Below, piece after piece: positions 5,317 to 5,596 of a stretch of 5,596 nucleotides of DNA. The DNA is from JAJPHF01 sp035293805. GTDB taxonomy: Bacteria > Chloroflexota > UBA6077 > JAJPHF01. The stretch spans positions 1 to 5,596 of the forward strand of contig DATGMD010000084.1 in assembly GCA_035293805.1 (NCBI GenBank), read 5' to 3'. The notes beneath the pieces were generated by a model that worked only from the letters and a program-made list of their open reading frames with translations, made no database searches and was not told the origin of the DNA. The position numbers were made by a program, and so were the translations under genes. Each line of letters opens with the position of its first letter. The first letter of the stretch is position 1.

Positions 5317-5596
5317 CTAGCGCCGCTTCCAGTCGCGGAAGGCGCCGAGGAGAGCCTCCTTCGCCTGGGGCGTGATGGCGTCCTCGGTCAGGCGCCCGGC
5401 GAGGGCAATCGTGGCACGGATCTGGTCGACGTAGGTCTGGCAGCCCTCACAGAGCGCAAGGTGCGTCTCGAAGCGCTCGCGCTCGGTGGGCGGCAGCCGG
5501 TCCTCCAGGTAGTCGGTCACCAGCTCGACCAGCTCCTGACAGCTCAGCGCGGCCGCATCCTCCATCTTCGCCAGGTAGGCGCGGCAATCCGAGCAC
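5317..5596 (-). CDS. Anti-sigma-like zinc-finger protein, possibly with tandem fingers (5' end outside the window)
   Basis: The C-terminal 92 residues are visible, ending with TAG at 5319-5317. Counting from the internal ATG at 5565, the segment holds C9 (LSCQELVELVTDYLE), H35, C39 and C42 (FETHLALCEGCQTYV). This is the C...HxxxCxxC arrangement of zinc-binding anti-sigma domains, which hold a partner ECF sigma factor inactive. The frame is open upstream to the window edge and reads CSDCRAYLAKM directly before that ATG; its CxxCxxYL pattern copies CEGCQTYV. This suggests a second finger and a start outside the window. If instead the ATG at 5565 is used, the protein is 82 residues, a common size for soluble members; no strong ribosome binding site precedes it. 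No membrane segment is seen after the finger. The partner sigma factor may be off the right edge or the one at 1618-2304. Confidence 0.82.
   Translation of the reverse strand, partial: CSDCRAYLAKMEDAAALSCQELVELVTDYLEDRLPPTERERFETHLALCEGCQTYVDQIRATIALAGRLTEDAITPQAKEALLGAFRDWKRR

Noticed and set aside
4650..5596. A new defence or toxin-antitoxin system
   Set aside because: No nuclease, toxin, reverse transcriptase or similar motif is present; the genes fit signal transduction.

Overview
This is a GC-rich bacterial window that reads as a single minus-strand regulatory block (right to left), with insertion-sequence (IS) DNA piled against its downstream, left-hand end. The GC-rich codons, a GTG start, and the flavour of the transposase and the ECF sigma factor suggest a Chloroflexota bacterium, perhaps a soil or thermophilic lineage. 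That assignment is an inference from protein style. No rRNA, tRNA or CRISPR array is visible.

Layout from right to left, in the direction of transcription. Positions 5596-5317 hold the C-terminal part of an anti-sigma-like zinc-finger protein that runs off the right edge; a 26-bp perfect palindrome follows its stop. Positions 5316-5070 are non-coding and carry a 15-bp perfect inverted repeat upstream of the next gene. Positions 5069-3160-2466 hold a tightly packed signalling operon: a short degenerate receiver protein (4650-5069), a multi-pass membrane histidine kinase (3160-4650), and an OmpR-type response regulator (2466-3173). The first junction is a 1-nt TGATG overlap and the second a 14-nt overlap, so translational coupling is likely. 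After a 161-bp gap with two hairpins and three copies of TAGGGCC comes an ECF-type sigma factor (1618-2304).

The sigma gene ends exactly at an IS of about 1.47 kb (ends at about 139-144 and 1617-1622). Its NF041680-like transposase keeps one reading frame but is interrupted by two in-frame TAG codons. The direct repeat CTAAGC flanking this IS contains the sigma stop codon, so the insertion appears to have landed on the stop codon and regenerated it. At the far left (1-132, plus strand) is the C-terminal tail of an IS5-type transposase whose element abuts the first IS.

Working picture (inference): the membrane kinase senses an unknown signal, probably within or at the membrane, and phosphorylates the response regulator. 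The pseudo-receiver may modulate the kinase. The co-oriented sigma factor could be an output of the system. Sigma factors of this kind are usually followed by a small zinc-finger anti-sigma gene; here IS DNA occupies that place, and the only zinc-finger anti-sigma-like gene lies upstream at the right edge.
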